A stretch of DNA of 41,016 bases. Origin: Methanobrevibacter sp. (lineage in GTDB: Archaea; Methanobacteriota; Methanobacteria; Methanobacteriales; Methanobacteriaceae). A program made the position numbers and the translations under genes. The stretch's first letter is position 1, and every line of letters begins with the position of its first letter. Positions 1 through 11,128 of the stretch are shown here, in pieces. Location of the stretch: contig NZ_SUTM01000014.1 of NCBI RefSeq assembly GCF_015062935.1, positions 1 to 41,016 of the forward strand, in the 5' to 3' direction. The notes below the pieces were generated by a model. That model saw only the letters and a program-made list of their open reading frames with translations, was not told where the DNA came from and made no database searches.

Positions 1-1554
1 ACAGTCACATCACCAAGAACACAATCACCTGTATTAGTTACAGTAATATTAAACGCAACAGTGTCATTCACAACAACGAAATCTGTAATGTTCAAACTTA
101 CTTTTTCCACAGTCCTATTAGGATTGTACACAGTCACATTAGCAGAACTATTAGTATCATTGGTTACATTAGACCTAGCAGTAACGTTATTTACTAAAGT
201 ACCGTTAACTAAAGCTTTGAAGTAAATAGTAAATGTAGCATTAGCACCTTTGACAAGGTCATTTCCATAGAAGAAAGTCATATTGTCATCAGATGCAGTC
301 CAATCAGCACCAACAATCTTGATAAACTCAAATTCGTCAGCATTGAATTGTTCAGTAACATTCATTTTACCTAAAGTACAATCACCAGTGTTGGTTACAG
401 TAATATTAAACGCAACAGTGTTATCCACAACAACAAAGTCAGTAATGTTCAAGCTTACTTTTTCCACAGTCATATTAGGATTGTACACAGTCACATTAGC
501 AGAACTATTAGTATCATTGGTTACATTAGACCTAGCAGTAACGTTATTTACTAAAGTACCGTTAACTAAAGCTTTGAAGTAAATAGTAAATGTAGCATTA
601 GCACCTTTGACAAGGTCATTTCCATAGAAGAAAGTCATATTGTCATCAGATGCAGTCCAATCAGCACCAACAATCTTGATAAACTCAAATTCGTCAGCAT
701 TGAATTGTTCAGTAACATTCATTTTACCTAAAGTACAATCACCAGTGTTGGTTACAGTAATATTAAACGCAACAGTGTTATCCACAACAACAAAGTCAGT
801 AATGTTCAAGCTTACTTTTTCCACAGTCATGTTAGGATTGTACACAGTCACATTAGCAGTATCATTAGTATTATTTGTTACATTGGATTTAGCAGTAACA
901 TTATTCACTAAAGTACCGTTAGTTAATGCTTTAAAGTAAACAGTGAATGTAGCATTTCCACCTTTGACAAGAGTTCCTTGATAAGTGAATACATCACCTG
1001 ATTTGACCCAAACAGCCTTATCAGAATGATCAATATAACTCAATTCACCATCATCAAAGATTTCAGTAACAGTAACATTACCTAAATCACAATCACCAGT
1101 GTTGATTACAGTAATATTAAACGCAACAGTATCATTAACAATGACAAAGTCAGTAACGTTTAAACTTACTTTCTCAACAGTCATGTTAGGACTGTAAACA
1201 GTCACATTAGCAGTGTCATTAGTATCATTTGTTACATTAGATCTTGCAGTAACATTGTTTACTAAAGTACCATTAGTCAATGCTTTAAAGTAAACAGTAA
1301 ATGTTGCATTTCCACCTTTGACAAGAGTTCCTTGATAAGTGAATACATCACCTGATTTGACCCAAACAGCCTTATCAGAATGATCAATATAACTCAATTC
1401 ACCATCATCAAAGATTTCAGTAACAGTAACATTACCTAAATCACAATCACCAGTGTTGATTACAGTAATATTAAACGCAACAGTATCATTAACAATGACA
1501 AAGTCAGTAACGTTTAAACTTACTTTCTCAACAGTCATGTTAGGCTGATAAACA
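1..1554 (-). repeat. Near-identical tandem DUF11 coding repeats (354 and 357 bp)
   Basis: Copies start again every 357 bp (the motif at 124 recurs at 481 and 838) and then every 354 bp (847, 1201, 1555). The pair at about 961-1200 and 1315-1554 appears identical base for base over about 240 bp. The two 357-bp copies at 124-480 and 481-837 differ by very few bases. Further DUF11 units toward 2630 are diverged. The near identity points to recent duplication or gene conversion. Confidence 0.85.
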
Positions 1555-4500
1555 GTGACATTTGCAGTGTCATTCACAGGGTCAGTGACATTAGATTTAG
1601 CAGTTACATTGTTAAGTAAAGTACCGTTCACCTTAGTAATTAAACCGACAGTGAAGTTTGCACTGGAACCATTTGCTAAAACGTCACCATAAGTGAATAT
1701 CAAGCCATTCATGGACCAGCCGTTAGGTACAACCAAACGTAGTGAGTCGAATTCAGATGAATTGAATATTTCAGTAACAGTTACGTTACTTAAATCACAG
1801 TCACCTACGTTTTTAACAACAATTGTAAAGAATGTTTCATTTCCGACATAAACAGTCTTGTTTAAAGCAATCTTTTCAACAGTTAAATTAGGTTGATATA
1901 CTCTTGTAGTGTTTTCAGAAGTTTTGTTTTTGGTTACATTGGATGTTACGTTAACAGTGTTTAATAATGTTCCGTTAACTAATGTTTTGAATATTACAGT
2001 GAAGCTAGCGCTTTCACCAGGGGTTAAAATACCATTATATTCAAAGACATTTGTTGCTGTATTTGACCATTTATCCTTATTTGTGTAGTCTAAGTATTCT
2101 AATTCAGTAGAATCGAAGAATTCACGAACGACCACATCGGATAAATTGCAGTCCCCAACGTTTTTAACCACTATCTCGAATGTGACATTTTCTCCGACAT
2201 AGACAGTCTTGTTCAAAGTAATCTTTTGAATGGTCATGTTCGGAAGATAAACAACAGTGGTATTGTTTGCCTTGTTGTTTGTAGTGTTTGTCTCATTGCT
2301 TGTAGTGTTTACAACAGCGACATTCACGAATGTACCATTAGTTAAAGCCTTTGTAATAATGACAATTGATCTTTGCTCTTTAGGCTGCATGGAACCGATA
2401 TTCCAAATTACATTTTGTCCGTCAGCTGTACAACCTTCAGGCAATTTGGTCAAGTCAATTTCAAGACCATTTGGAACTGTGTCTTTAACATAAACATTTT
2501 CAGCAACTTTAGAACCGCTGTTTACTACAGTAATATTCCATGCGACTGAGTCTCCAACATATATTCCTGTTATGTTAACAGTCTTGTTGATAACAAGGTC
2601 ACATTGATCATCAATAACAATAATGATCGTTTCATTGTTGATTTCTGTGTAGTATAATGTTTCGTTGTACCATGCTTTGATGAGATAAACTCCAACGCCT
2701 AAATCAGTAAGGTTAATATCTATGGAACCGTTGATATCGGTTCTTGCTGAACCATTTTTGATTAGCTTACCGGTTTCATTGTCATAAACTTCATAATAGA
2801 TTACCTGATTGTCTTCCAAATCATCTAAGTAAATATTAGTACCATCGAAGTTTTCATAACCTAAAACTGGAATGAGGTCTTCGTTTGGAGTTGTTCTTAT
2901 TTCCTCAACGCCATTGTGATAGAATGGGAATGTGATATTTCTTATTGTAATATCACTTGTACCTCCCCTATTATGAATTGCATTAGCTATATTGTCCCCA
3001 CCAATGTGGCTGAAACTAACAATCTTATCGTCACCAACTTGATATGTTGTTCCGTTTTTAGGAGCAGCAAGCAAGTAGTAAGATTTTGCCTGGTTATCAA
3101 AGAAAGTTGAATTGTATACTCTTAATGTAGAATCCTCAACATAAATTGCAGAACCGTTTGTAGCAGTGTTATTGACGAAATCACCTTCAATATCAATATA
3201 CTCTGTACTTGAAATGTGGAAAGCTCCACCTTCACCTCTATCTATGGATATATCACCAGTAGCACTGTTATTGATGAAAGCAGAGTCTGAAACATGCACA
3301 TGGTCTGCCATCATAATATGACAGAACCCACCATTTTCTGCAGTGTTGTTAAATGCATATGTTTCATTAAAGTAAATGTCTCCACCCAGAGTAAAGATAA
3401 ATACTCCACCACCGTTGTCCTGAGCATAATTAGATGAAATATTGTTATTGGTGAAATTCAATTCATTACCAAATAATGTTTGAATATAAATACCACCACC
3501 AGCAGGATAGGATGAATCTTCACTATCTATGGCTTTATTGAAGGTAATGTTATTGTTAACGAATGTAGTATAATCACCTTCAATGTTCACACCACCACCA
3601 AAAATAGCAGTGTTATTATGTACTGTTGAATTTTGTACAAGTGTGTAATCACCTACAATATATGTGGAACCACCGAAATCTGCAGTGTTGTTTACTGAAG
3701 TAACGTTTGTGAATGTGTTATGATTTCCATCAACATATACAGCTCCACCTTGACCATAATCTTCGGTAACATGATTGTTTGAAAGACTAGTATTTACAAA
3801 ATTACATTCATTTCCTTCAACATACAATCCACCACCTGCAGTAGTAGCATTGTTACCGTCCAAGTCACAATTCTGAACTGTTACATTGTTTCCAGCAACA
3901 TATGAAGAACCACCATACATAGCAGTGTTGTTGGTTGAGTTTACATTATCGAAGAATGCATGATCACCAACTACATATACTGCTCCACCTTCTTCGGAAG
4001 CACGGTTGTTTGACACACTGACATTAATTACCTTACAGTTGTCTCCTCCTCCGATGTTCAATGCTCCACCTCTGATTTCTGCGGTGTTGTTGTCCAGGTT
4101 ACAGTTCTGAACAGTCACATTTGAACCTCTGATGAATGTGGAACCACCACGATAAGCAGTGTTGTTGTTTGAGTGAACATTGTCAACCAAGATGTTGTCA
4201 CCGACAATGTCGAATCCACCACCTAAACCGGTGTTATCGGTACCGTTATAGATAGCCTTGTTGTTGTTCAATTCTCCGTTTTTAACAATCACATTAGTAC
4301 CGTTGACAAATGCAGATCCTCCACGTTGAGCAGTGTTGTTGTCCGCAATGATTCCAGTAATGTTTGTACCGTTGGACATGATGTAGAGACCACCTCCCAT
4401 GGTACCTGCCTTGTTATTGGATACACTAACATTGTTAACTGTACAGTTGTCACCTGCAATGTTCAAACCACCACCCCTGAGGGTTGCGGTGTTGTTGTCC

Positions 4501-5261
4501 AGGTTACAGTTATCAATCACTGTGTTGTCACCCCTAATGAATGTTGACCCACCACGGTAAGCGGTGTTGTTGTTGGAGTGTGTATTATTAATGTAACAGT
4601 TATTACCTGCAATGTCCAATGCTCCACCGAGACCGGTTGAGTTAGGATTGCTTGCATTGAAGATAGCCTTGTTGTTGTTGAATTCTGAATTCAAAATAGT
4701 TACATTGGTACCGTTAACGAAAGCTCCCCCACCACGTTCAGCCTGGTTGTTGTCAGCAGTGATATTTGTAAATTGAGCTCCATCGGAAACTACGTAAATA
4801 CCACCACCCATAAGACCGGCCTGGTTGTTGATGATTTCAACGTTTGTAACAGTACAGTTTTCACATTCAGCAATGTTCAAACCACCACCCCTGAGGGTAG
4901 CGTTGTTACCGTCAAATTTAGAATCTTCAACACAGGTGTTGTTACCCCTAATGAAAGTGGATCCTCCACGGTAAGCACTGTTGTTAAATGATGTTACGTT
5001 TGTAACGTTACATCCATTACCTAAAATGTCCAGTGCTCCACCGAGACCTGATGAATTGGTTTGGCTTTCATTGTAGATAGCCCTATTGTTACTTAAGGTA
5101 CAGTTGTCGATAATTACATTGTCACCATCAATGAATGCTCCACCACCATTTTTAGCAGCATTGTTATCAGCAGTTACATTCCTTAAGAGTGTTCCATCAG
5201 CTACAATGTAAATACCTCCACCGAGACCAGAATCTTTCTCATCACTGTCAAATGCATTGTA
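1..5261 (-). CDS. Giant adhesin-like surface protein, C-terminal part (partial, out of frame with its N-terminal part)
   Basis: This frame stays open from about 5261 to the left edge and continues beyond it. Read in transcription order it first completes a right-handed beta-helix (about 5260-2960) made of Asn-rich coils with GGGLNI, GGSTFIRG and NNTA motifs. A short Ig-like linker follows (about 2870-2640). Then come at least seven DUF11-type (TIGR01451-like) repeats of 116-119 residues, each carrying variants of VEKVSLN, VAFNITV, NTGDC and NGTLVNNVT. It is the direct continuation of the protein starting near 8356, separated only by a one-base deletion near 5260. Family knowledge: Methanobrevibacter adhesin-like proteins are exported wall-surface proteins thought to bind partner cells or plant and host glycans. 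No ligand can be read from the sequence. Whether this part is translated depends on whether the frameshift is real. Confidence 0.85.
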
Positions 5262-5560
5262 TTGGATACATTAACATTGATGATTTGGCATCCGTCACCA
5301 GCAATGTTCAATCCTCCACCCCTGAGGGTAGCGTTGTTGTTGTCGAAACTGGAATCCATAACCAATATGTTGTTACCCCTGATGAATGCTGCTCCACCAC
5401 GGTAAGCGATGTTGTTGTCTGATGTAACATTGAAAAGATGACAGTCGTTACCTACAATATCCAATGCCCCGCCAACACCTGAGTTCTCTTGTTCTGTTAA
5501 AATTGCCTTATTGTTGTTAAAAGTACAATTCTGGACTAAAGTATCATTACCTTCGATGTA
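4130..5560 (-). repeat. Higher-order beta-helix repeat of about 405-430 bp
   Basis: The phrase encoding AYRGGSTFIRG recurs at about 4145, 4551, 4966 and 5395, giving a super-repeat of about 135-143 residues. Each unit holds the same order of coils: AYRGG-type, ATLRGGGLNI, AGxMGGGxYI, AxRGGxAFVNG and GLGGxxDI. The frameshift near 5260 falls inside one unit. Confidence 0.7.
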
Positions 5561-8356
5561 TGCGGAACCTCCTTTTGCAGCAGTGTTGTTTACTGAAGTC
5601 ACGTTTTCAAATACAGCACCATTTGCAACAAGACAAATAGCTCCACCTTCAGTACCTGCATGGTTATTGGAGATTTCGGAATTGGTGAATGTACTTGGAG
5701 TATCGGTAGTGTTGATGTACAATCCACCACCTTCTGAGGTAGCGGTGTTGTTTTCAATAACGGAATTGTCCACATTAACTGTGTTAATAATATATAAGTC
5801 TATTGCTCCACCCCTGTCAGCAGTATTGTTGTAAAATTCACTGTCAAGGATTTCTACATGGTCAATTGAATACATGTGAACAGCTCCACCTTGAGCACGC
5901 TCATCGCCACGGTCTCCTTTTGCAGTATTGTTAACAAAAGTAGTGTTAACATATCTGAGAACAGGCGGTTGAACATAAGATGTATCGATAGTCACATCAA
6001 TAGCACCACCGTTACCGTTGGTAGCCACATTGTCATAGAATTCGGAATCTTCAGTGATGAAAGGTCCTCTTAATGCACCACCATAGGTACCTTTGTTGGC
6101 TGTAAATGTAGAGTTATGTATTTCAACTTCACCATAACATGACCAAATAGCTCCTCCACCGTTTTCGATTCCTCTACCGGCATCTTCACCATTACCGTAT
6201 GCAGTGTTGTTGATAAATGTGGAGTTATATACATTCCATTCATTACCGTTTTGGATTTTGACAGCTCCACCACCGATATCAGCAGTGTTGTTTGTGAAGC
6301 TCACATTGCTTATTACACCATTATTGGAACCTCCAGCAACATAAATTGCACCACCGTCACCGCCAGCGCCGTCCGCATGGTTGTTTGTGAAATTTGAATT
6401 GAGCACATTGAAGTTATTTGAATTTACCCCAACATAAATTGCTCCACCGTCGCCTTCAGCGACATTACCATTTATGAAATTAATATGGTCGAGAACCACA
6501 TTATTGACACCACCATTGATTGTGAATATTCTTGATTCTTTTTCCGCATCCAAGACGGTTCCATCAGTACCTATTATTGAAATTGTTTTGTCAATGACCA
6601 TAGTTCTATCAATATCATTTAGATAAGTGATATTTTTCAGGAAAATGATGTCTCCCGGTTGTGCGTTGTTGATTGCCCTTTGAATATCTGAAAATCCATT
6701 ACCCTCAACTTCTATTATACCAAAAGTACCCTCTTTTGTTTTACCGCCTAAATAAGTTGCGGTATAAGTGTAGGTATCTTTTGGAAGATGTGAGTAATCA
6801 TAGGTTATCTGTCCGTTACTGTCAGTTACACCTGAGACAGTGTCAACTAAATCACCATTACTATTACGGATTTCCACTTGAATCTCTTCGTCAGGTAATG
6901 GAACTTTAGAGCCGTTGCCACCAGATGCTCCATCAATATTTCCTACAACAATGTTTGAGTAGTCAATTGACAATGTAAATGTTAATTTTGGATATCCTCC
7001 ACTAACGCTTAAATCAGTTACTCCTCCAAGATCACAGTTTGTTACTTTTCCGTCACCACTACCGTCAGCATAAATAGCCTTTCCAGTAATAGCATTGTTG
7101 TCTACAAAATTAGAATCTGTCATTTGCGCATTGTGACAGTCATCAGCAATATAGATAGCTCCACCTTGACTTGTAGCAGAGTTATCTGTAAAATCACAAT
7201 TTGTTATAGTAGCATCATCATGGTAAACACTAATTGCACCACCAGTAGCAGCGCTATTATCAGTGAAATTACAGTTTTCAATAGCAACACCTGATGCCTC
7301 AATATTTACAGCACCACCGTGTCCTGCGCTGTTCTGTTCAAAATTACTGTTGGTAATTGTTGAATCTGAACCGTCGATTTCAACTGCACCACCAAATGCA
7401 TATCCTGCAGTTACTTCGTTACCGATAAAGTTACAGTTGTCTATTAATGAATTATCCCCACCAGCATATACTGCACCACCATTAGATCGGGTTGCTTTAT
7501 TACTGGTGAAGTTGGAATTTCTTGCTGTTATAGTTCCTCCACTATAAACTGCACCATAATTACTAGCACTGTTTTGGTTGAAATTGGAATTTGCAATTGC
7601 AAGGTTTCCGGCACTATAAACTGCACCATAACTACCTTCTGCAGAGTTTTTTTCAAAATTACAACCATCAATTTCATTATCGGAACCTGCAAAATAAATT
7701 GCTCCACCGGATCCGCCCCATCTAGCTTTATTATTTGTAAAGTTACAATCGGTAATCTTTGTATTTGAAGCGGTAGCGGATGCGTAAATAGCACCACCTT
7801 GAGCCACTTCACAATTGTCAAATACACAATTGTTTACTGTACAATCTGAAGCACCGATATTTATTGCAGACCCCGGTCCCTGCCCGCCATGGGCATTTAT
7901 AATTTTAACATTGTTCAATGTTATTCCGGCAGCATTAAAGTTAAACACTTTAGCTGAATTAGCGTCAATTGTTGAAAATCCGTCTGGATTATCACTTGTT
8001 CCACCGGAAATAATCACATTAGCCACATTAACATTAATTACTTGGTTTGCATCCCATTCACTCCAACTGGATGAGATACTTTGGTTTCCCAAATATATGG
8101 TGTCCCCTTCCTGAACAGTTCCGGAATCAAATAAATTTCTTATGTCCTGAACTGTTGAACCGGACAAATCATGTGTGGCGGACAATTTATCATTATTAAT
8201 GGATTGCAGCTCGAGCAGTGTTCCATCACCGCCCGTTGTCATCGATATCGTATTATTCATTGCTGAATCCTGAGATGCACTAACTACTCCCACTAAAGAT
8301 ACGAGCAAGAATAATATCAAAATAAACAAAATAGTTTTTTCTATTTTTTTATTGAT
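5201..8356 (-). CDS. Giant adhesin-like surface protein, N-terminal part (frameshifted; start codon reads ATC)
   Basis: A signal peptide (NKKIEKTILFILILFLLVS, ending near VVSAS) is followed by a Pmp-like beta-helix of FTNN/GGAIY coils. An Ig-like or CarboxypepD_reg-like module sits about residues 465-560 (VEIRNSNGDLVDTVSGVTDSN), then a second beta-helix runs out of the fragment. The frame ends at 5201 after about 18 nonsense residues, because one T is missing near 5260 in an otherwise conserved ttgttattggata context. Reading on in the other frame restores the repeat pattern to the window edge. The only in-frame initiator upstream is TTG at 8380, but it lies before the strong Shine-Dalgarno AAAGGAGGAGAT (8361-8372). 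The codon correctly spaced after that site is ATC (8354-8356) where ATG would be expected. The gene may therefore be silenced, use an unusual start, or contain assembly errors. Confidence 0.85.
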   Translation of the reverse strand: MNKKIEKTILFILILFLLVSLVGVVSASQDSAMNNTISMTTGGDGTLLELQSINNDKLSATHDLSGSTVQDIRNLFDSGTVQEGDTIYLGNQSISSSWSEWDANQVINVNVANVIISGGTSDNPDGFSTIDANSAKVFNFNAAGITLNNVKIINAHGGQGPGSAINIGASDCTVNNCVFDNCEVAQGGAIYASATASNTKITDCNFTNNKARWGGSGGAIYFAGSDNEIDGCNFEKNSAEGSYGAVYSAGNLAIANSNFNQNSASNYGAVYSGGTITARNSNFTSNKATRSNGGAVYAGGDNSLIDNCNFIGNEVTAGYAFGGAVEIDGSDSTITNSNFEQNSAGHGGAVNIEASGVAIENCNFTDNSAATGGAISVYHDDATITNCDFTDNSATSQGGAIYIADDCHNAQMTDSNFVDNNAITGKAIYADGSGDGKVTNCDLGGVTDLSVSGGYPKLTFTLSIDYSNIVVGNIDGASGGNGSKVPLPDEEIQVEIRNSNGDLVDTVSGVTDSNGQITYDYSHLPKDTYTYTATYLGGKTKEGTFGIIEVEGNGFSDIQRAINNAQPGDIIFLKNITYLNDIDRTMVIDKTISIIGTDGTVLDAEKESRIFTINGGVNNVVLDHINFINGNVAEGDGGAIYVGVNSNNFNVLNSNFTNNHADGAGGDGGAIYVAGGSNNGVISNVSFTNNTADIGGGAVKIQNGNEWNVYNSTFINNTAYGNGEDAGRGIENGGGAIWSCYGEVEIHNSTFTANKGTYGGALRGPFITEDSEFYDNVATNGNGGAIDVTIDTSYVQPPVLRYVNTTFVNNTAKGDRGDERAQGGAVHMYSIDHVEILDSEFYNNTADRGGAIDLYIINTVNVDNSVIENNTATSEGGGLYINTTDTPSTFTNSEISNNHAGTEGGAICLVANGAVFENVTSVNNTAAKGGSAYIEGNDTLVQNCTFNNNKAILTEQENSGVGGALDIVGNDCHLFNVTSDNNIAYRGGAAFIRGNNILVMDSSFDNNNATLRGGGLNIAGDGCQIINVNVSNTMHLTVMRKILVSVEVFTL
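5260..5261 (-). other. Single-base deletion (frameshift) inside the adhesin beta-helix
   Basis: The plus strand reads gcattgtattggataca, while the equivalent place in a neighbouring repeat (about 4431-4450) reads ttgttattggataca. One T is missing. Inserting it restores an open frame running about 5.2 kb to the window edge. The site is not a long homopolymer, so slipped-strand phase variation is not the obvious cause. Confidence 0.8.
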
Positions 8357-8372
8357 ATTATCTCCTCCTTTG
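8354..8372 (-). promoter_or_regulatory. Strong ribosome binding site followed by ATC instead of ATG
   Basis: On the minus strand the sequence is AAAGGAGGAGATAAT followed by ATC AAT AAA AAA ATA. GGAGG ends 7 nt before ATC, which is ideal spacing, and the codons after ATC encode a textbook signal peptide. A single G-to-C change would explain the missing ATG. The in-frame TTG at 8380 lies upstream of the Shine-Dalgarno and has none of its own. Confidence 0.75.
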
Positions 8373-8380
8373 TAATACAA

Positions 8381-9394
8381 TTTTTTACTTACACATATAA
8401 TAAATCAAATTTATCATACCTGTCTAGAACAAGTCCAGACAATTGTAAATTAACATATAATTTTTTACACAAATATTAACGAAATATATATTATTTGTAT
8501 ATGTTCATAAATATACGGTAAATATTGAATTATTGTCTTATTTTAAATAACATGAATAAAAAATATATATATAAATTTACATATTTTGTATTAGCTTTAA
8601 CAGTAAATAAGCGTATATATATGACATATTTATTTTACATATATAATAGTCAGTTTTAACACCAACAACCCAAAAAAAATCAGATAAATGCCATATCTAA
8701 TCCAAAATCAAAAGACAATTAAAATCCCTATTTAAACAAATAAAAACATTCATTAATTTTTTTCATTAAAACATAGTGAAACAGACATTCAAATAGCTTT
8801 ATAATCTCTTAAATATCATATAATCCCTTATTTTAAAATTAAAGACAGATATTAAACAAAAGTCCAATAAATAAATATTAAAAATATACATTACTACAAC
8901 ATTTTTAAATATTTTAAAGACTGATTCATCAAAAAATAATTTCTCAATCAGATAGAATAAGATCAAAGACAAAAATAGTGATGTATGAAAATATTGGTTT
9001 AATGCGTTCCTGATGAAAAAACCTGTGATAAAAAAATTATAATGGAAAATAAATCCTCCAATACAATCATCCATTAAAATGCTTCATATAAATCAAAAAA
9101 AAATGCAGAATCACAAAATTAAGGGGATTTTTAAATCTGAAGTGCCATATTCAATTTCAAAAGTTTTTGAAGTGAAGTCAAATTCCTATCCTAATGAAAT
9201 TTTTAAGGCAATATTCGCCAATATAATGAAATCTTTGCATTAAACACAAGTTAGTACAAACAAATAAAAAAGTAAACATAAACATCAATAATTTTTGAAA
9301 AAAAACAAGTTATCCTTTAAAAAAATAAAAATTTTGAATGACTTTCAATTTGGAATTTCAAATCTGAAAAGTCTTCATATTTAGGCTTGTCAAA
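8381..9394. other. AT-rich spacer of about 1 kb with no supported gene
   Basis: This stretch holds the adhesin leader, many TATA-like tracts (for example around 8565-8650) and no convincing coding region. A 91-codon open frame on the minus strand at 8799-9074 has a strongly AT-driven Phe/Ile/Tyr/Leu/Lys-rich composition and no ribosome binding site. No tRNA or clear RNA fold was seen. Confidence 0.6.
8422..8440 (-). promoter_or_regulatory. Imperfect dyad upstream of the adhesin
   Basis: The minus strand reads GTCTGGACTTGTTCTAGAC, a 7-bp stem (one G-T wobble) around a 5-nt loop. It ends about 66 nt before the proposed start. It is the only GC-richer structured element in a very AT-rich leader and could be an operator or a leader hairpin. 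No homologue was recognised. Confidence 0.3.
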
Positions 9395-9429
9395 TAAAAA
9401 AATAAGAAAAATTAAAGAGCTACAGCTCT
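9395..9429 (-). terminator. Intrinsic-type terminator overlapping the acyl-CoA synthetase stop
   Basis: On the minus strand AGAGCT-GT-AGCTCT (9416-9429) is followed by TTAATTTTTCTTATTTTTTT. The TAG stop codon (9420-9422) lies within the hairpin. Confidence 0.6.
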
Positions 9430-11084
9430 CCATTTTCCCTGCGTTTTTCAAGAAGTTCCAGACCTAAATCGCCCAGTTTGTACTTCTGGATTTTACCACT
9501 TGTTGTAAGCGGGAACTCATCTACAAAGAAAACGTATTTCGGAACCTTATATCTTGCAATGGAACCTATACAGAAGTCACGTATGTCCGCTTCTGTAACG
9601 TCATCAAATCCTTCTTCCTTGATGATGAATGCTCCGACGATTTCACCGTATTTTTCATCCGGAATTCCTGCAACCTGAACGTCCTGAACACATTCGTGAG
9701 TGAATAGGAACTCTTCGATTTCACGAGGGTAGATGTTTTCCCCTCCTCTGATAATCATGTCCTTGATACGTCCGACGATTGAGTAGTAACCGTCTTCATC
9801 AACTGTTGCAAGGTCTCCTGAGTGAAGCCATCCGTCGGGCTCGATTGTCTCGGCGGTTTTCTCAGGCATGTTGTAGTATCCTTTCATTACGTTGAAACCT
9901 CTGCACATTATCTCTCCGGTTTCACCAGGTCCAAGTTCCTCTCCGGTTTCAGGATCTACAATCTTTACTTCAATATTCGGGAACTTGCGCCCTACGGTAT
10001 TGATTTTTTTCTCGAATGAATCGGAAGCATTTGTCTGTGTAAATCCTGGTGCAGCTTCTGTAAGGCCGTATACGCTTGTAATCTCTTTCATGTTCATCTT
10101 TTCGATTGCATCCTTCATTGTTTCAACAGGACATGTTGAACCTGCCATGATTCCAGTTCTAAGTGAGCTCATGTCAAACATCTCAAACATAGGATGGTTC
10201 ATCATTCCTATAAACATTGTAGGAACTCCGTAGATTGATGTACATTTTTCCTTCTGGATTGAGGAAATGGCTAAAAGAGGGTCATACTCTTCCAGCACAA
10301 CCATTGTGGAGCCGTGGGTTATGACTGCCATTACTCCTAAAACTGTACCGAAGCAGTGGAAAAGAGGTACCTGCAGTAATAATCTGTCATCAGGAGTGTA
10401 GTTCATGTTTTCTCCGATGTAGTAACCGTCGTTTACGATGTTACGGCTTGTAAGCATTACTCCTTTAGGGAATCCTTCTGTTCCTGATGTGTACTGCATG
10501 TTGATTACGTCATACTGTGAGACTGAATCCTTAATCTTCTGGTATTCATCGTCATCGTAGTTCATTCCTAATAAGATTAATTCATTTGTATTGTACATTC
10601 CCCTGTGCTTTTCCTGACCGACGTGGAAAATGAATTTCAGGCGAGGGAATTTCTCAGCAATAAGATGTCCTCTTGCACAGCTTTTAAGTTCCGGTACAAG
10701 TTCGTTTATAATGTCAAAGTAGCTTGTGTCCCTGAAGCCGTCGGTCATTGCCAGTGCCTTCATGTCTGACTGTTTTAGAACGTATTCAAGTTCGTGTGAC
10801 TGGTATGCTGTGTTTACTGTTACGATTGTTGCACCTATTTTTGCTGTTGCAAACATGTATGTCAGCCATTCCGGAACGTTTTTTGCCCAGATTCCAACGT
10901 GGTCTCCTTTTTCAATTCCTATAGCTAGCATTCCTTTTGCAAGATTGTCTATTCTTTCATCAAATTCCTTGTATGTAAATCTTAAGTTTCTGTCTGGATA
11001 AACGATAAATTCATGATCTGGCTGTTTTTCAACCATTGATTCGAAAAATTTTCCTAGCGGTAATTCTGTAAATAGTTCACTCAT
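9420..11084 (-). CDS. AMP-forming acyl-CoA synthetase (fatty-acid or acetate-type)
   Basis: A 554-residue ANL-superfamily ligase, normal length for the family. It would activate a carboxylic acid with ATP to an acyl-adenylate and then form the CoA thioester in the cytoplasm. The ATP/phosphate loop is [13 protein letters not shown], near residues 196-208. The adenine motif is VYGLTEAAP, and [17 protein letters not shown] with [16 protein letters not shown] form the hinge and A8 region. The catalytic lysine is in TTSGKIQK near the C-terminus. The start is ATG at 11084 behind GGAGGAG with 6-7 nt spacing. It lies 159 bp downstream of the HTH-cupin regulator on the same strand, and that regulator probably controls it. 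Sequence alone cannot decide between medium-chain, long-chain or branched acids as substrate. Methanogens lack beta-oxidation, so lipid remodelling or scavenging of rumen acids are the likelier roles. Confidence 0.93.
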   Translation of the reverse strand: MSELFTELPLGKFFESMVEKQPDHEFIVYPDRNLRFTYKEFDERIDNLAKGMLAIGIEKGDHVGIWAKNVPEWLTYMFATAKIGATIVTVNTAYQSHELEYVLKQSDMKALAMTDGFRDTSYFDIINELVPELKSCARGHLIAEKFPRLKFIFHVGQEKHRGMYNTNELILLGMNYDDDEYQKIKDSVSQYDVINMQYTSGTEGFPKGVMLTSRNIVNDGYYIGENMNYTPDDRLLLQVPLFHCFGTVLGVMAVITHGSTMVVLEEYDPLLAISSIQKEKCTSIYGVPTMFIGMMNHPMFEMFDMSSLRTGIMAGSTCPVETMKDAIEKMNMKEITSVYGLTEAAPGFTQTNASDSFEKKINTVGRKFPNIEVKIVDPETGEELGPGETGEIMCRGFNVMKGYYNMPEKTAETIEPDGWLHSGDLATVDEDGYYSIVGRIKDMIIRGGENIYPREIEEFLFTHECVQDVQVAGIPDEKYGEIVGAFIIKEEGFDDVTEADIRDFCIGSIARYKVPKYVFFVDEFPLTTSGKIQKYKLGDLGLELLEKRRENGEL

Positions 11085-11128
11085 TTTATACTCCTCCGTT
11101 AATGTTTGTTGTTTTCAATTCCTGGCCC

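Noticed and set aside
1-1554. Regularly spaced repeats resembling a CRISPR-like array
   Set aside because: Units are 354-357 bp, without unique spacers, and are in frame as DUF11 protein repeats.
8799-9074. 91-codon open frame on the minus strand, hydrophobic
   Set aside because: No ribosome binding site, composition dictated by AT-rich DNA (Phe/Ile/Tyr/Leu/Lys), isolated in a spacer. At most a remnant.
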